From NCBI GenBank assembly GCA_031551045.1, contig JAVBOD010000052.1, positions 1-9,743 of the forward strand: DNA of 9,743 nt, read 5' to 3'. Of this stretch, positions 7,938 through 9,743 are shown one piece after another. The translations under genes and the position numbers were made by a program. Each line of letters starts with the position of its first letter. The stretch's first letter is position 1. This DNA comes from JAVBOD01 sp031551045 (GTDB lineage: Bacteria; Bacteroidota; Bacteroidia; Bacteroidales; UBA932). The notes under the pieces are model-generated. The model had not been told where the DNA came from. It worked only from the letters and a program-made list of their open reading frames with translations, and did no database searches.

Positions 7938-8978
7938 ATGATTAATGAAGTTTACACGGAGCAGTTGTTGAAAAAACTGGTAAATGAACAGGAGGTTTTA
8001 TCATCAGAAGAACTGAAACACCTTCAACAAGTATTTCAGGGTTATGAAGGCCGGCTCTTTATCGAAAGCAAAATGCAAACATTATGGCAACAATCACCCA
8101 TGCTTTGCAGCGATATTAATTTCGATAAGTTCTATGCAGAAATCGAGTGTTTATTAAAAAGCAAAGAAAAGCGGCATAGTCGGGTATTTCATATACTTCG
8201 CCAATGCGCGGCATCCTTATTCATCCCCTTGCTTGGTTTTAGCATTTTCATGTTGGTGAAACCGGAGAAGACGGAACGGTTGGCGGCAGCAGCTTTCGAA
8301 CAAGCCGGCCCGTTCGAACAGGAATATTATGTTCCGGCCGGAACAAAATCAAAAGTGACCTTGCCCGATAGTACACAAGTATGGCTAAATGCCGGCAGCC
8401 GGCTTATTGTAGAAAATGCTTATGGAGAACTATTGCGTAAAGTTCGTTTAGCCGGCGAGGGTTATTTTGAAGTAAGCCGTAATGTGCAGAAGCCTTTTGT
8501 AGTACAGACATATGATATGGATGTGAAAGTATTGGGAACCACTTTTAACCTCTCAGCCTATCCGGATAACCGGATAGTAGAAGCAGTATTGGTGGAAGGC
8601 TCTGTAGAAATCGACACCAAAGACCGTTCTCCTTGGTGGAAAAAGAGAACAAAATTACAACCGTCTCAAAAATTAGCCATAAATAAAGTAAGTAGTAAAG
8701 TAACGGTGGAAAATAATGTAAAAACAGATCTATATACCGCCTGGAAAAACAACCGGCTGATTTATCAGGACACGCCCATGGCCGATGTGGCTAAATCGTT
8801 GGAACGTTGGTTTAACGTCGTAGTAAAAATTAAAGATAAGGAACTGGAATCATACACTTATACCGGAAAATTCGAAGACCGCAGCTTAGCACAAATTCTG
8901 CACTTCATGCAAATCTCGGCGCCCATTGCGTGCAATACGGCAAAAGATACGGTAACAATTGCTTTCCGTCCAAGATAA
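7938..8978 (+). CDS. FecR-family transmembrane anti-sigma factor, DUF4974-type C-terminus
   Basis: This 346-residue inner-membrane anti-sigma factor should hold the adjacent ECF sigma factor inactive and receive the signal from the STN domain of a SusC-type transporter in the periplasm. The cytoplasmic N-terminus (1-82) is helical and charged and should bind the sigma factor. A single membrane segment lies at about 84-107 (VFHILRQC...GFSIFMLV). The periplasmic FecR domain spans about 130-227, with the hallmark sequences VPAGTKSKVTLPDSTQVWLNA (start 132), LAGEGYFEV (171-179), KPFVVQT, VKVLGTTFNL (197-205) and VLVEGSVEI. The C-terminal DUF4974-like domain (about 271-343) contains MADVAKSLERWFNV and YTGKFEDRSL. 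The length is typical. It pairs with the sigma gene 96 nt upstream and the transporter gene 289 nt downstream. Confidence 0.94.
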   Translation: MINEVYTEQLLKKLVNEQEVLSSEELKHLQQVFQGYEGRLFIESKMQTLWQQSPMLCSDINFDKFYAEIECLLKSKEKRHSRVFHILRQCAASLFIPLLGFSIFMLVKPEKTERLAAAAFEQAGPFEQEYYVPAGTKSKVTLPDSTQVWLNAGSRLIVENAYGELLRKVRLAGEGYFEVSRNVQKPFVVQTYDMDVKVLGTTFNLSAYPDNRIVEAVLVEGSVEIDTKDRSPWWKKRTKLQPSQKLAINKVSSKVTVENNVKTDLYTAWKNNRLIYQDTPMADVAKSLERWFNVVVKIKDKELESYTYTGKFEDRSLAQILHFMQISAPIACNTAKDTVTIAFRPR

Positions 8979-8980
8979 GT

Positions 8981-9016
8981 AAATTAAAAACCGGAAAGTG
9001 CGCGAACACTTTCCGG
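8981..9016 (-). terminator. Intrinsic terminator, best read on the minus strand
   Basis: The arms CCGGAAAGTG (8991-9000) and CACTTTCCGG (9007-9016) form a perfect 10-bp stem with a 6-nt loop. Read on the minus strand, the stem is followed by TTTTTAATTT (8990-8981), a good terminator tract. Read on the + strand, it is followed by CAAAGATTAA with no T run, so fecR transcripts may not stop efficiently here. The hairpin starts 12 nt after the fecR stop codon and could still attenuate or stabilise the fecR message. Confidence 0.65.
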
Positions 9017-9056
9017 CAAAGATTAATTAACAGTCACAGCATCATTAACCTTTAAT
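8981..9056 (-). ncRNA. Candidate antisense small RNA in the fecR-susC gap (DonS-like)
   Basis: A minus-strand transcript starting about 5-7 nt after the -7 box at 9061-9068 and stopping at the hairpin plus T tract would be about 65-75 nt long and mostly non-coding. Small antisense RNAs of this type, exemplified by DonS of Bacteroides fragilis, are known at the 5' side of susC-like genes in sigma/anti-sigma-linked uptake loci and repress them. The positional match and the complete promoter-hairpin-T-tract layout support the call. Expression cannot be seen from sequence, and the 5' end is inferred. Confidence 0.38.
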
Positions 9057-9060
9057 TCTA

Positions 9061-9091
9061 CAAAAGTATGAAAAAATAGCATTCTGCACAA
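9061..9091 (-). promoter_or_regulatory. Minus-strand housekeeping-type promoter
   Basis: On the minus strand, TACTTTTG (complement of 9061-9068) is a perfect match to the Bacteroidota -7 consensus TAnnTTTG. TTG (complement of 9089-9091) lies exactly 20 nt upstream of it, a normal -33 spacing. It points into the fecR-susC gap toward the hairpin at 8991-9016 and no protein gene lies ahead of it. Confidence 0.45.
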
Positions 9092-9103
9092 TTTTAAGTT
9101 TCA

Positions 9104-9126
9104 GAAAATAGCACTATGCTATCTTC
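9104..9126. repeat. Imperfect inverted repeat with a direct-repeat partner
   Basis: GAAAATAGCA (9104-9113) pairs with TGCTATCTTC (9117-9126) around the triplet CTA, with one A-C mismatch. The element AAAATAGCA inside the left arm is repeated exactly 32 bp earlier (9073-9081), about three helical turns away. This could be a paired binding site or a leader hairpin. Confidence 0.35.
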
Positions 9127-9197
9127 CGAAAAGTAATTTCCCTTTCCCGTATAGCTTTTACGCTCGTTCAGGCGATGGCTGTTTGTAGCATAACAGA

Positions 9198-9223
9198 TGT
9201 CCGTATTATAATAATACAGGACA
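9198..9223. promoter_or_regulatory. Hairpin or operator upstream of the second susC gene
   Basis: TGTCCGTATTA (9198-9208) pairs with TAATAC (9212-9217) and GGACA (9219-9223) around a TAA loop, leaving A9218 bulged. That makes an 11-bp stem 44 nt before the susC start. It contains the word CGTATTATAATAA (9202-9214), which also occurs upstream of fecR. It may act as DNA (operator or promoter part) or as RNA (leader hairpin). TTTG at 9182-9185 lies 16 nt before the CGT of the element, but no matching sequence lies at that place before fecR. Confidence 0.4.
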
Positions 9224-9267
9224 AGAAATATTACAAGCCTAAAATATGTTTTTATGAACCAATTACT

Positions 9268-9743
9268 ATGAAACACAACAAACCTTTCAAAACCTTTTAT
9301 CGGCAATCTATATCCGGTATCCGGATATGTCTTTTCCTGTTGTTGCTCCCCTTATGCGGTTTCGCACAGGAAAAAACCGCCTCGGTAAAGCTCGACAAAG
9401 TCCCGCTTAAACAGGCGATAGAAAAAGTAGAAGCTACCTACGGTACCTTCTTTTTGTACAACAGTAAATTAATCAACGACTCCCGTACGGTAAGCGTGGA
9501 TAAAACCAATGCCGGCCTGACGGATGTATTAAGCAGTTTATTGCAAGGAACCGGTATCAAATACCGGATAGAAGACAAGCAAGTTATTTTATATGTTAAT
9601 ACTCCGACCGAAGCGCTTACAGCAAGCACCGCAAACACAACTACATCAAGAACACCCTCTTCTACCACAGCACTATCCACAACGCCTGCTAAAGCGCAAC
9701 AAAATATGCTGACAGTGCAAGGGAAAGTGTTGGATGAAAACGG
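9268..9743 (+). CDS. SusC-family TonB-dependent transporter with STN signalling domain, 3' end outside window
   Basis: The frame from ATG at 9268 stays open to the right edge: 158 complete codons of what should be a protein of about 1000-1200 residues. Residues 1-33 form a signal peptide with a basic start, the core CLFLLLLPLCGFA and probable signal peptidase I cleavage after Ala33; Cys30 lacks a proper lipobox. Residues about 38-110 form an STN (secretin/TonB short N-terminal) domain, with VPLKQAIEKVE, FFLYNSKLI and VLSSLLQGTGIKYRIEDKQ. An unusually Thr/Ser/Ala-rich linker follows (112-146). At 148 the carboxypeptidase-D-regulatory-like domain starts (LTVQGKVLDENG), comparable to RTVRGTVMDETG in the first transporter. 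The STN domain and the fecR gene just upstream mark this as a signal-transducing transporter, whose ligand likely induces the operon. ATGs at 9246 and 9254 are closed by stops within six codons, which fixes the start at 9268. Confidence 0.9.
   Translation, partial: MKHNKPFKTFYRQSISGIRICLFLLLLPLCGFAQEKTASVKLDKVPLKQAIEKVEATYGTFFLYNSKLINDSRTVSVDKTNAGLTDVLSSLLQGTGIKYRIEDKQVILYVNTPTEALTASTANTTTSRTPSSTTALSTTPAKAQQNMLTVQGKVLDEN

Larger units (their letters stand above)
8979..9267. other. Structured intergenic region between fecR and the second susC gene
   Basis: This 289-nt gap has no convincing protein gene but is rich in signals: a perfect 10-bp hairpin (8991-9016), a minus-strand promoter-like arrangement (9061-9091), a direct repeat of AAAATAGCA (9073-9081 and 9105-9113) whose second copy lies in an imperfect inverted repeat (9104-9126), and an 11-bp hairpin with one bulged base (9198-9223). 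The second susC gene's own promoter is not obvious; TAGCTTTT at 9152-9159 is a one-mismatch -7 candidate without a -33 element. If the sigma factor drives this gene, its promoter need not resemble the housekeeping consensus. Confidence 0.6.

Noticed and set aside
9094..9306. A 70-residue open frame on the minus strand across the susC leader.
   Set aside because: It overlaps the susC signal peptide coding region, has no domain or convincing start context, and the composition looks like non-coding A+T-rich DNA.
9438..9680. An 80-residue open frame on the minus strand.
   Set aside because: It is antisense to the well-supported STN domain and linker; its valine- and leucine-rich translation is a by-product of the opposite-strand codons.
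1..9743. Searched for insertion sequences, integrase or attachment sites, CRISPR arrays, tRNA or rRNA genes.
   Set aside because: No transposase or recombinase coding region, spaced repeat array, cloverleaf or rRNA-like segment was recognised on either strand.

Overview
The window looks like a chromosome segment from a member of the Bacteroidota, most likely Bacteroidales. The evidence is a SusC/RagA-type TonB-dependent transporter followed directly by a SusD/RagB lipoprotein, DUF4843 and PKD-like lipoproteins, a FecR anti-sigma factor that appears to end in a DUF4974-type domain, A-rich leaders without Shine-Dalgarno sequences, and Bacteroidota-style promoter boxes (TAnnTTTG). Composition is moderately A+T-rich. 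The genus cannot be fixed from this sequence.

Region 1 (1-6810) is the body of one nutrient-uptake operon on the + strand: the 3' part of a SusC-family transporter, then SusD, a DUF4843 lipoprotein and a PKD-like lipoprotein, with gaps of 12, 14 and 24 nt. The three lipoproteins carry type II signal peptides. Together they should form an outer-membrane transporter with surface substrate-binding partners. No glycoside hydrolase, peptidase or other enzyme is encoded in the visible part, so the substrate is unknown.

Region 2 (6811-7259) is non-coding. It holds a strong intrinsic terminator (6993-7033) and a probable promoter for the next gene, so the first operon ends here.

Region 3 (7260-8978) encodes an ECF sigma factor and its FecR-type membrane anti-sigma factor. 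Region 4 (8979-9267) is a structured 289-nt gap. Region 5 (9268 to the end) is the 5' end of a second SusC-family transporter, with a signal peptide, an STN domain and the first residues of a carboxypeptidase-D-regulatory-like domain. The STN domain is the expected contact for FecR. Genes 7260-9743 therefore form a trans-envelope signalling cassette: substrate at the second transporter, STN to FecR, release of the sigma factor, and induction of the transporter operon.

The most interesting signal is in the gap before the second transporter. On the minus strand there is a perfect -7 box with a -33 TTG at 20-nt spacing, followed about 65-75 nt later by a perfect 10-bp hairpin and a T-rich tract. 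This looks like a small antisense RNA gene of the kind reported at Bacteroides sigma/anti-sigma-linked uptake loci (DonS type). A 13-nt word shared by the leaders of fecR and the second susC, each within a dyad-symmetric context, is a candidate common regulatory site.
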